This document shows positions 6,500-14,326 of a DNA stretch of 20,273 bases, one piece after another. A model generated the notes under the pieces. The model did not search any database, was not told where the DNA came from, and saw nothing but the letters and a program-made list of their open reading frames with translations. A program made the position numbers and the translations under genes. Numbering within the stretch: position 1 is the stretch's first letter; every line of letters begins with the position of its first letter. Where the stretch lies: positions 1 to 20,273 of the forward strand of contig UQLZ01000043.1 of assembly GCA_900541935.1 (NCBI GenBank), read 5' to 3'. This DNA is from an uncultured Prevotellaceae bacterium (GTDB taxonomy: Bacteria > Bacteroidota > Bacteroidia > Bacteroidales > Muribaculaceae).

Positions 6500-9400
6500 A
6501 TGAAATTAGATAACTTTATCAACCGTCCTGTGCTCTCGACGGTAATCTCAATATTCATCGTGATATTGGGTATTGTCGGTTTGTTGTGGCTGCCGGTAAC
6601 CCAGTATCCAGACATCGCACCTCCAACAATTTCGGTTACAACAACCTATACCGGTGCAGATGCCAAAACAGTGTTGAACTCCGTTATCGCCCCTATTGAG
6701 GAGCAAATCAATGGTGCTCAAGGTATGACCTATATGGAATCAACAGCAACGAATACAGGTAGTGCCACAATCAACGTGTACTTCGAGCAAGGTTTCGACC
6801 CTGATATGGCTGCTGTTGACGTTCAGAACCGTGTTGCAAAAGCGCAGAACATGTTGCCGGCGGAAGTTACAAAAGTTGGCGTTATCACTCAGAAGCGTCA
6901 GTCTTCTATGTTGGTGGTGTTTTCTCTTTTGTCGCCTGACCATTCTTACGATAACGAGTTTATCGAAAACTATATGAAGATTAACGTTATCCCGCAAATA
7001 CAGCGTGTATCAGGTGTGGGTGACGCGATGGTCTTCGGTGCCGATTATTCTATGCGTATATGGTTGAAGCCTGATGTGATGGCTCAGTACCACCTTATGC
7101 CTGCTGATATCACAGCGGCTCTTGCTGAGCAGAATATTGAGGCTGCTCCTGGTCAGTTTGGTGAAAGTGGTGACCAGTCATTCCAGTACGTTATGCGTAC
7201 AAAGGGACGTCTCGTAACTCCAGAAGAATTTGATAACATCGTTCTCCGTGCACAAGATAATGGAGAAATTCTATATTTGAAGGACGTTGCAGAAGTTGAA
7301 CTCGGTCGTTTGAGTTACGGCTTTAAGAACAAGACAAACGGATGCCCGTCAACAACATCTGCCGTATTCCAGACAGCAGGTTCAAATGCGACAGAAGTTG
7401 TTAATGGCGTGTTGAACGTTATTGAACAGGCTAAGATTGATTTGCCTAAAGGTCTTGAGTTCAACGTTTCAATGAACGTTAACGACTTCCTTTTTGCTTC
7501 TATTCATGAAGTATTGAAGACTCTTGTTGAGGCATTCCTTCTTGTATTCCTTGTTGTGTATATCTTCTTGCAAGATTTTCGCTCAACATTGATTCCGGCT
7601 ATTGCCATTCCAGTAGCGTTGATAGGTACATTCTTCGGCCTTTACCTTATCGGTTTCTCTGTAAACCTTCTTACTCTTTCTGCTTTGGTGCTTGCCATTG
7701 CGATTGTGGTCGATGACGCCATTGTCGTCGTCGAGGCGGTTCACGCCAAATTGGATGAAGGTTATCAATCAGCGCGTATAGCGTCTATTGATGCCATGAG
7801 GGAAATCGGCGGTGCTATCGTATCCATTACTTTGGTTATGATGCTTGTGTTTGTGCCGGTATCATTTATGCCAGGTACTTCAGGTGTGTTCTACCGTCAG
7901 TTCGGTTTGACAATGGCTATTGCCATCGGTCTTTCAGCCTTGAATGCGTTGACTCTTTCTCCTGCTCTTTGTGCAGTATTCCTTAAGCCTCATAAGAAAG
8001 AGCAAGAAGCAGAAGAAGGCAGTGGCAAGCCGAGCAAGAAACCGTCACTTGTACATAAATTCCATACTGGATTTAACAAGATGTTTGACGCTGTTCTTGT
8101 AAAGTATAAGAAGTATGTTCAATTCTTTATTGACCATAAGATTACATCATTCAGTATTGTAGGTGCAAGTATCGTGGCATTGGTTGCTTTGATGGTTTCA
8201 ACATCATCAGCCCTTGTTCCTAATGAAGATACAGGCGTTTTGTTCTGTATGGTCGATATGCCGCCGGCAACATCTTTTGAAAAGACTGAAAAGACAATGG
8301 CAGATGTTGATGCTATCCTTGGAGAAAACCCGGCTATTGCTTCACGTACAGAAATTCTTGGATACAGTTTCTTGGCAGGACAAGGTAATACATACGGTAC
8401 ATTCATTGTTAAGTTAAAAGACTGGGAAGAGCGTACAGATGATCAGAGTGCTGAAAAGGTTCTCGGACAGATTTACTATCAGGTTAAGCAAAGAATCAAA
8501 GACGGTAACGTCTTGATTTTCCAGCCACCAATGATTTCCGGTTATTCGGTAACCAGTGGTTTTGAAATTAAGATGCAAGATAAGACAGGTGGTGATATTA
8601 ACAAGTTCTATCAGACAGTTCAGGGATTCCTTGCAAAACTTAACCAGCGTCCTGAAATCCAGAGAGCATACTCAACATTTAATCCGTCATATCCGCAATA
8701 TATGGTTGATATAGATGTTGCCAAGGCTAAGCAGGCAGGTATTTCACAAAGCACTATCTTGTCAACTTTGCAAGGCTATTATGGTGGTATGTATGTGTCT
8801 AACTTTAACAGATTCGGTAAGTTCTACCGCGTTATGATGCAGGCTAATCCAGAGTCTCGTATCAACCCTGAAACGCTCAATCAAGTTAAGATTAGAAACG
8901 GTAACGAAATGGCTCCAATTACAAATTTTGTGAAATTGCGCAGAGTTTACGGACCAGACTCTTACACTCGTTTCAACCTTTATACATCAATTGCCGTTAG
9001 TGGTATGCCTAATCCGGGCTTCTCAAATGGTGATGCAATTAATGCAATCCGTGAGGTTGCTGCAGAAACGTTGCCACAAGGTTACACTTATGAATTTGCT
9101 GGTATGACCCGTGAGGAAGCGCAAAGTTCTCCAATGTCAACGGCTATTGTATTTGGTCTTTGCTTGCTCTTTGTATATTTGTTGCTTTCTGCACAGTATG
9201 AAAGTTATGCATTGCCTTGGGCGGTTATCCTCTCAATCCCATTTGGTTTGATGGGTTCATTCCTCTTTGCAAAGATATTTGGCATCGACAACAATATCTA
9301 TTTGCAAATTGGTTTGATTATGCTTATCGGTCTATTGGCTAAGAATGCAATCCTTATCGTAGAGTTCGCTCTTGACAGACGTAAGACAGGAATGAGCATT

Positions 9401-9697
9401 ACAGGTGCAGCCGTTGCAGGTGCAGCCGCTCGTCTTCGTCCGATTTTGATGACTTCGTTTGCCTTGATTATCGGTTTGCTTCCGTTGATGTTTGCAAGTG
9501 GTGTTGGTGCTAACGGTAACAGTTCTCTTGGTACAGGTGCTGTAGGAGGTATGCTTATCGGTATGATTCTTCAGATTTTCATTGTACCGGCTTTATTCGT
9601 TATCTTCCAGAAGATTCAGGAAAAGATTACACCAATCAAATGGAATGATACCGTTAATACTGATATCCAAGATCAGATTGAACAATACAACCATTAA
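6500..9697 (+). CDS. RND efflux system 1, inner-membrane pump (AcrB/HAE-1 family)
   Basis: Proton-driven exporter subunit of 1065 residues, full length for the family, with 12 expected membrane helices and two large periplasmic loops. The N-terminus (NFINRPVLSTVISI) and FDP/QNRV segments are those of AcrB-like porter domains. The TM4 proton-relay pair is present as D405-D406 in VVDDAIVVVE, and TM10 has the partner lysine K948 in LLAKNAILIVE. A Lys/Glu/Ser-rich cytoplasmic linker (about 500-520) joins the two halves. It is the second gene of operon 1, flanked by its adaptor and channel genes. Arginine is coded mostly by CGT, suggesting good expression. Substrates are likely amphiphilic (drugs, bile salts, detergents) by family, not proven here. 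Confidence 0.95.
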   Translation: MKLDNFINRPVLSTVISIFIVILGIVGLLWLPVTQYPDIAPPTISVTTTYTGADAKTVLNSVIAPIEEQINGAQGMTYMESTATNTGSATINVYFEQGFDPDMAAVDVQNRVAKAQNMLPAEVTKVGVITQKRQSSMLVVFSLLSPDHSYDNEFIENYMKINVIPQIQRVSGVGDAMVFGADYSMRIWLKPDVMAQYHLMPADITAALAEQNIEAAPGQFGESGDQSFQYVMRTKGRLVTPEEFDNIVLRAQDNGEILYLKDVAEVELGRLSYGFKNKTNGCPSTTSAVFQTAGSNATEVVNGVLNVIEQAKIDLPKGLEFNVSMNVNDFLFASIHEVLKTLVEAFLLVFLVVYIFLQDFRSTLIPAIAIPVALIGTFFGLYLIGFSVNLLTLSALVLAIAIVVDDAIVVVEAVHAKLDEGYQSARIASIDAMREIGGAIVSITLVMMLVFVPVSFMPGTSGVFYRQFGLTMAIAIGLSALNALTLSPALCAVFLKPHKKEQEAEEGSGKPSKKPSLVHKFHTGFNKMFDAVLVKYKKYVQFFIDHKITSFSIVGASIVALVALMVSTSSALVPNEDTGVLFCMVDMPPATSFEKTEKTMADVDAILGENPAIASRTEILGYSFLAGQGNTYGTFIVKLKDWEERTDDQSAEKVLGQIYYQVKQRIKDGNVLIFQPPMISGYSVTSGFEIKMQDKTGGDINKFYQTVQGFLAKLNQRPEIQRAYSTFNPSYPQYMVDIDVAKAKQAGISQSTILSTLQGYYGGMYVSNFNRFGKFYRVMMQANPESRINPETLNQVKIRNGNEMAPITNFVKLRRVYGPDSYTRFNLYTSIAVSGMPNPGFSNGDAINAIREVAAETLPQGYTYEFAGMTREEAQSSPMSTAIVFGLCLLFVYLLLSAQYESYALPWAVILSIPFGLMGSFLFAKIFGIDNNIYLQIGLIMLIGLLAKNAILIVEFALDRRKTGMSITGAAVAGAAARLRPILMTSFALIIGLLPLMFASGVGANGNSSLGTGAVGGMLIGMILQIFIVPALFVIFQKIQEKITPIKWNDTVNTDIQDQIEQYNH

Positions 9698-9707
9698 TTG
9701 AATTATT

Positions 9708-11090
9708 ATGAAGCAAAGAAATATAATAATGACTGCTTTTGCGATGGTATTTGCCATCGCAATGGGCAGTTGCCATATCTATAAAAAATTCGAGTTGCCA
9801 GATACTGGTATTTCTGCCGAAATTGCAGAGGCTCAGAAGCAGGAGGTTGACTCTCTTGCTTTGGGTAACCTCGAATGGGATAAAGTGTTTACAGATCCGC
9901 AGTTGCAGGCATTGATTCAGATTGCCCTTGACAAGAACGTGGATCTTGAAAATGCTCGACTTAATGTTGAAATGGCGAATGCGCAACTACTGGGTGCAAA
10001 ATTGAATTATTTGCCGCAGTTCTCTCTATCTCCAAATGTAGGAACTGCCTCATACGGCGGGTCTAAAATAACCAAGGACTCTTGGTCATATCAGATTCCG
10101 GCAAATGCAAGTTGGCAGATTGACTTATTTGGAGGTTTGCTAAACGGTAAGAGAAAGGCTCAGGCTTCGGTTCTGCAAACTAAAAACTATCAGCAGGCTG
10201 TTCGTTCAAATATAATCTCTGCTGTTGCCAATTGCTACTATACATTGGTAATGTTGCAGCAGCAGTTGGAATTATCAAAAGAAACTGCTAAACTTTGGGG
10301 GCAAAGCGTTCAAACAATGTCTGACCTAAAGGAATCCGGCCGATATACAGAAGTTGCTGTTGTTCAAAGCAAGGCTAACTATGCTGCAATTCAAGCACAA
10401 ATTCCTGCTCTTGAATTGCAAATACATCAAACACAAAGCACATTGTCTTTGCTTTTGAACTCAATGCCACAAACATGGACTATAGATACAGACTATCAGC
10501 CGACATTCCCTAAATATATGGAGGAAGGCGTTCCTATGAAGTATCTTGCAATCCGTCCTGACGTAAAGGCAGCAGAGCAGGCTTTTGCTATTGCATATTA
10601 CAGCACTAACGAAGTTCGCTCATCTTTCTATCCGAATATAACAATTTCGGCTAACGGTGGTTTCACTAACCTTATCGGTAGTGTTATAATGAATCCGGGA
10701 AAATGGTTTTACCAACTTGCTGCTTCTTTAGCAATGCCTCTTTTCAGAAGTCAGAATATCGCTAATCTGAAGTCTGCAAAGGCTGCTCAGCAACAGGCTC
10801 TTAATACATTTGAATATACTGTAATGAGTGCATCTGCTGAAGTTTCTGACGCTCTCGTTTCTTACAATAAGAATGCTGAGCGTGTTAAATTGCTTGATGA
10901 GCAAGTTAAAAACCTTGAGAAAGCAGTGGAATATAATAATGATTTGCTATCTTTAGGCACTGCAACATACTTGGAGGTATTGACCGCGCAGCAATCTTTG
11001 CTATCCGCTCAAATGTCAAAATTGCAATGTGATTTGGCGGCTAAGCAATCTGCAATAAGTCTATATCAATCTCTTGGTGGTGGCAGATAG
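9708..11090 (+). CDS. RND efflux system 1, outer-membrane channel lipoprotein (NodT/OprM family)
   Basis: Outer-membrane factor of 460 residues forming the trimeric exit duct of system 1. The signal peptide ends at AMGSC with lipidated C22, as in OprM/CusC/NodT-type channels. The two repeated TolC-family halves are visible: the first begins with WDKVFTDPQLQALIQIAL (about 58-75) and LNVEMANAQL; the second has RPDVKAAEQAFAIAYYST (about 284-301) and a C-terminal LSLGTATYLEVLTAQQSLL segment (about 421-439). It starts 10 bp after the pump gene, third in the operon. An in-frame ATG seven codons on is possible but would shorten the positively charged N-region. No promoter is seen between this gene and its neighbours. 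Confidence 0.92.
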   Translation: MKQRNIIMTAFAMVFAIAMGSCHIYKKFELPDTGISAEIAEAQKQEVDSLALGNLEWDKVFTDPQLQALIQIALDKNVDLENARLNVEMANAQLLGAKLNYLPQFSLSPNVGTASYGGSKITKDSWSYQIPANASWQIDLFGGLLNGKRKAQASVLQTKNYQQAVRSNIISAVANCYYTLVMLQQQLELSKETAKLWGQSVQTMSDLKESGRYTEVAVVQSKANYAAIQAQIPALELQIHQTQSTLSLLLNSMPQTWTIDTDYQPTFPKYMEEGVPMKYLAIRPDVKAAEQAFAIAYYSTNEVRSSFYPNITISANGGFTNLIGSVIMNPGKWFYQLAASLAMPLFRSQNIANLKSAKAAQQQALNTFEYTVMSASAEVSDALVSYNKNAERVKLLDEQVKNLEKAVEYNNDLLSLGTATYLEVLTAQQSLLSAQMSKLQCDLAAKQSAISLYQSLGGGR

Positions 11091-11116
11091 TTGTTAACTC
11101 CTTAAAAAACAAAACT

Positions 11117-11911
11117 ATGATTAGTCCATTGGCTTATGTTGACCCAGATGCTAAATTGGGTAAGAATGTAGTAATACATCCTTTTGCCTTTATTGACAAG
11201 GATGTTGAGATTGGCGATAATTGTGTGATATATCCTTATGTTAGCATTATGAATGGTGCAAGACTGGGGAAAAATATCAAAGTCTATAACGGTGCTATTA
11301 TCGCGGCTGACCCTCAGGACTTCCGTTGGAAAGGCGAGAAGACTTATTGCACAATAGGTGACAATACTATTGTTAGAGAACAGGTAATTATCAACCGAAG
11401 CATATATGAAGGAAAGGCTACTTCTGTCGGTGCAAACTGTTTTCTAATGGCAGAGTGCCACATTGGGCATGATTGCAATATTGCTGACAAGTGCGTGCTT
11501 GGTAACAGTTCTCAACTTTCTGGTGATGTCAAGATTGATACATGTACAATTCTTTCTACCTCTGTAAAGGTTTACGGTGGCAGCAGAATCGGTACCTGGG
11601 CATTCATTAAGGGTGGTTGCAGAATATCGGGAAATGTTCCTCCATACGTTATTATGGCCCATAATCCTGCTATGTACTATGGTGTGAATGCAGCAGTTAT
11701 GCGAACTAAGCCAGACTTTTTCTCTGAAGAAAGAATTGATGATATTGCCAAGGCTTATAGGCATATATATCAGTGCAATGTGTCTATTTTCAATGCAATT
11801 AAGCGTATTCAGGCTGACGTTGCTGAAAGTGAGGAGAAAAAGGAGATTCTTTCATTTATAAAGAATTGCAATAATAAGATTATTGCATTGCCGAGAATCG
11901 ACGAATACTAA
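11117..11911 (+). CDS. LpxA-family left-handed beta-helix acyltransferase (paralogue)
   Basis: A 264-residue hexapeptide-repeat protein aligning with UDP-N-acetylglucosamine O-acyltransferase, the first enzyme of lipid A synthesis. Repeated I/V-G-x4 turns fill about 1-190, followed by a C-terminal helical domain. From recalled E. coli LpxA (offset 7), H115 and H118 in CHIGHDC match His122 and catalytic His125, and N191 matches Asn198. However, the positions of His144, His160, Glu200, Arg204 and Arg205 carry D137, Y153, A193, T197 and K198, and Lys76 is replaced by R70. It may therefore acylate a different nucleotide sugar or serve as a secondary LpxA; no lpxC, lpxD or fabZ is nearby. It lies 26 bp after the efflux channel gene with no promoter between and a terminator after it, so it is the last gene of operon 1. 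Confidence 0.8.
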   Translation: MISPLAYVDPDAKLGKNVVIHPFAFIDKDVEIGDNCVIYPYVSIMNGARLGKNIKVYNGAIIAADPQDFRWKGEKTYCTIGDNTIVREQVIINRSIYEGKATSVGANCFLMAECHIGHDCNIADKCVLGNSSQLSGDVKIDTCTILSTSVKVYGGSRIGTWAFIKGGCRISGNVPPYVIMAHNPAMYYGVNAAVMRTKPDFFSEERIDDIAKAYRHIYQCNVSIFNAIKRIQADVAESEEKKEILSFIKNCNNKIIALPRIDEY

Positions 11912-11930
11912 TTTGATTTTAAACATTCTT

Positions 11931-11965
11931 AAAAGAGGCGAAAACCTTACGTTTTCGCCTCTTTT
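11931..11965 (+). terminator. Terminator of RND operon 1
   Basis: A perfect 15-bp stem, AAAAGAGGCGAAAAC at 11931-11945 with its complement at 11951-11965, closes a 5-nt loop and ends in TTTT. It stands 19 bp after the LpxA-family gene. A and T tracts on both sides make it potentially bidirectional. Confidence 0.9.
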
Positions 11966-11966
11966 C

Positions 11967-11997
11967 TTGATTTATATTGAAATTGTTACGATATTTG
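11967..11997 (+). promoter_or_regulatory. Likely promoter of the DUF3089 gene
   Basis: TTG at 11967-11969 is followed after 20 bp by GATATTTG (11990-11997) and C, one base away from the TAnnTTTG -7 box. The spacing equals that of the better promoters in the window. It begins directly after the terminator stem. The leader to the ATG at 12011 would be only about 5-10 nt, so the second ATG at 12017 may be the one used. Confidence 0.45.
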
Positions 11998-12010
11998 CCT
12001 TATAAATTTT

Positions 12011-12985
12011 ATGGAAATGAAAAAGAAGACTAATGTCCTTGCAGTGATATTTCTCATTGCAATTTTGGCTACGGCCTGTAAAAATGATAATAAGGCAAGT
12101 GTAGAATTTATCCCAAAGCAGCCGGATTATACTTCTGCTGATATGTGGTATGAGGTAAAAAACGATGTTGACGGAAGTGGTATCGATGTTTTCTATGTGC
12201 CTTCAACATGGGAGTTTGACTGGACTTCAAGTGATGGGACAGTATGCCATTATGCAGATGTATATAATCCTAAGCATACAGCCAATATGGCTATCGAAAT
12301 GAAAAAGATTTCCGATTATATGGCTGACCAAAACAATTTCTATTCACCCTATTACCGACATATAACGCTAAATACTTGGGCGACGCTAAATGAGGATACA
12401 ATAGCCAATCGTTACAGCCGGGTTTCGTGGCTTGATGTCAAGGCTGCTTTCGATGAGTTTCTTAAAACAAAAAACAAAAATCGGCCTTTTATTCTTGCTG
12501 GATTTAGCCAAGGGGGAAAAAGTGTTGTCGAGTTGTTGAAGACGCTTGACAGTGAAACTTATTCAAGAATGGTAGCGGCATACGTTATCGGATATAAGGT
12601 AGAGCCGAAAGATATGGAGGAGTCAAGCAATATCAAACCTGCTACTTGTGCAGACGACACAGGCGTTACTATCTGCTATAATTCGGTATCTGATGTCAAG
12701 TATATCAAGCCAATTGTAAGTGCTCCAACAGTGATGTGCATTAACCCTGTTAACTGGACTATCGACTGTACTCCAGCAAAACTTGACGGAAACATTACGG
12801 TAACAATGGATACAGAGTATTTTGTTCTTGTCGTTGACGGTTATGACGGGTCGCAATTGCCGAATATCCTTGATGTTTTGAATGTAGGTGATTATCATGG
12901 GGCTGAACCGTGGTTATATAGCGAATGCCTTCGTAAAAATATCAAAACTCGCAAAGAAGCCTATTTCAACAAGGTAAAACATTAA
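12011..12985 (+). CDS. DUF3089 family alpha/beta-hydrolase lipoprotein
   Basis: Predicted envelope lipoprotein of 324 residues. The signal peptide ends in LATAC with lipidated C23; mature residues follow with KNDNK. The DUF3089 features are DVFYVPST (about 59-66), YYRHI (about 114-118), the nucleophile elbow GFSQGG with S166, and the C-terminal YHGAEPWLY segment with H296, the likely catalytic histidine. These point to a serine esterase, lipase or similar alpha/beta hydrolase, but the substrate of this family is not established to my knowledge. It is a single-gene unit between two strong terminators, with its own weak promoter, so it is not cotranscribed with either efflux operon. The start could be the ATG two codons downstream. 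Confidence 0.85.
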   Translation: MEMKKKTNVLAVIFLIAILATACKNDNKASVEFIPKQPDYTSADMWYEVKNDVDGSGIDVFYVPSTWEFDWTSSDGTVCHYADVYNPKHTANMAIEMKKISDYMADQNNFYSPYYRHITLNTWATLNEDTIANRYSRVSWLDVKAAFDEFLKTKNKNRPFILAGFSQGGKSVVELLKTLDSETYSRMVAAYVIGYKVEPKDMEESSNIKPATCADDTGVTICYNSVSDVKYIKPIVSAPTVMCINPVNWTIDCTPAKLDGNITVTMDTEYFVLVVDGYDGSQLPNILDVLNVGDYHGAEPWLYSECLRKNIKTRKEAYFNKVKH

Positions 12986-13018
12986 ATCTTGACAGGAGAA
13001 GGTAATCCTATCATGTAT

Positions 13019-13057
13019 AACCATACGAGATGATAATTATTATCATCTCGTATGGTT
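13019..13057 (+). terminator. Terminator of the DUF3089 gene
   Basis: An 18-bp perfect stem, 13019-13036 paired with 13040-13057, has a TTA loop and is followed by a T run. It lies 33 bp past the stop codon. This is the longest perfect hairpin in the window and insulates the second efflux operon from upstream transcription. No gene lies between it and 13259. Confidence 0.9.
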
Positions 13058-13200
13058 TTTTATTGAATAAGATTAATTTGTATATGCGTCTTGATGTGTC
13101 TTTCCCTTGCCGTGGGAGGGTATAAATGCAAACTATATTATAACATCCTCTTTAGCACAAAAAAACAATCTAATATCAAAATAATAACGTGGTTATATTC

Positions 13201-13231
13201 TTTGAAATGATATTTCTATTGTATAAATTTG
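13201..13231 (+). promoter_or_regulatory. Promoter of RND efflux operon 2
   Basis: TTTG at 13201-13204, a 19-bp gap and TAAATTTG at 13224-13231 followed by C match both Bacteroidota promoter elements exactly. The -7 box covers the TTG that would begin the longest open frame (13229), so translation must start at the ATG at 13259, about 20 nt after the transcription start. Between the two boxes lies a small dyad, GAAAT-GAT-ATTTC (13204-13216), too short to call an operator. Confidence 0.85.
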
Positions 13232-13258
13232 CTGGCAACTATTAAGGCAATTCAATAT

Positions 13259-14326
13259 ATGAAAACCAAAGGATTTACAGTATGTTTGCTGGCAGCATTG
13301 CTGCTTTGTTCTTCTTGTTCAGACAAGAGTGCGTCGAAAGAAAGTGTTCCAAACGTCAGGCTTTATTCAGTGAAAAGGGCTGTCGGTACTAATAGCGATG
13401 AGTTTCCAGGCAGGGTGGTTGCGGCTGAAGAGGTTAATATGGCTTTTAAAGTTAGTGGCAATCTTAAGGAAGTTTATGTTAAGGAAGGTTCTAAGGTATC
13501 TAAGGGACAGTTGATTGCCGAAATAGACCCACGTGATTATCAAGTCCAGTTAGATGCAACAGAGGCAGAATACCATAGTGTTAAGGCGGAAGCGGAAAGG
13601 GTGATAGCACTATATTCAGATAGTGTCGCTACCGCTGATGAGTACGATAAGGCAAGGTACGGATTGAAACAGATAACCGCAAAGTTGGAAAATGCTAAGA
13701 ATCAGATGTCTGATACTAAGATTTATGCTCCTTTCAATGGGTTTGTTCAGAAAAGACTTTATGATCCACCAACGGTAGTTGCTGCAGGAATGCCTGTTAT
13801 TACGCTTGTTTCAAATGGGAAACAGGAAGTTGAGATAAATATTCCTTCTTCAACATTTATGAACAGGAAGAATATCATATACGCCTATGCTAAATTCGAT
13901 TATCTGCCAGAGCGGCAAGTCCCTTTAGTTTTGACTAATGTCACCCCTAAAGCAAATGCTAACCAACTTTATGAGGCTCGTCTTGAGTTGCCGTCTGATT
14001 TGTCTCCCGCTCCTTCTCCAGGAATGAATACGCTTGTTACTCTCGTTACCGGAACAGAAGAGAGCAGCAAGACAGAAATTCCTGCAACTGCCTTGTTCAA
14101 AAAAGATGGGAAAAGTTGCGTATGGCTTTATGATGAAAAAAAGCAAACGATAAGCAGAAAGGGTGTTGTTGTTGAAAAACTGCATTCTGACGGTTCGGCT
14201 ATAATTTCTGAGGGCATTGATTATGGTAATGTTATTGTTTCAGTTGGTGTCCATAAATTATATGAAGGTCAAAAGGTTAGACCTTTGAAGGAAAAATCTA
14301 AAACAAACATAGGAGGATTATTATGA
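13259..14326 (+). CDS. RND efflux system 2, periplasmic adaptor lipoprotein
   Basis: Membrane-fusion protein of 355 residues for the second RND exporter. The signal peptide ends in LLLCSSC with lipidated C20, followed by SDKS, strikingly like the CSDK start of the system 1 adaptor. The lipoyl-type half motif FKVSGNLKEVYVKEGSKVSKGQ (about 63-84, shown in part by VKEGSKVSKGQ), a comparatively short alpha-hairpin (about 95-145), the second half around IYAPFNGFVQK (about 149-159), a beta-barrel and a membrane-proximal domain follow in order. The short hairpin differs from the long Ala/Gln hairpin of system 1. Its stop codon overlaps the pump's ATG (ATGA). An upstream TTG start at 13229 is excluded because it lies within the -7 box. 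Confidence 0.9.
   Translation: MKTKGFTVCLLAALLLCSSCSDKSASKESVPNVRLYSVKRAVGTNSDEFPGRVVAAEEVNMAFKVSGNLKEVYVKEGSKVSKGQLIAEIDPRDYQVQLDATEAEYHSVKAEAERVIALYSDSVATADEYDKARYGLKQITAKLENAKNQMSDTKIYAPFNGFVQKRLYDPPTVVAAGMPVITLVSNGKQEVEINIPSSTFMNRKNIIYAYAKFDYLPERQVPLVLTNVTPKANANQLYEARLELPSDLSPAPSPGMNTLVTLVTGTEESSKTEIPATALFKKDGKSCVWLYDEKKQTISRKGVVVEKLHSDGSAIISEGIDYGNVIVSVGVHKLYEGQKVRPLKEKSKTNIGGLL
14311..14316 (+). promoter_or_regulatory. Perfect Shine-Dalgarno of the system 2 pump gene
   Basis: AGGAGG at 14311-14316 stands 6 nt before the ATG at 14323, inside the last codons of the adaptor gene. The other starts in the window that I inspected (rnz, ABC genes, system 1 genes, TolC of system 2) have no comparable sequence, as is usual in Bacteroidota. 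It supports the 14323 start and may boost reinitiation at the ATGA overlap. Confidence 0.7.

Noticed and set aside
9654..9986. 110-codon minus-strand frame spanning the pump/channel junction of system 1
   Set aside because: It overlaps two clear genes on the other strand and resembles no known protein.
13184..13216. Small dyads ATAAC-GTG-GTTAT and GAAAT-GAT-ATTTC around the -33 box of efflux operon 2
   Set aside because: Arms of only 5 bp with no extension; not enough to call an operator, although their position would suit one.
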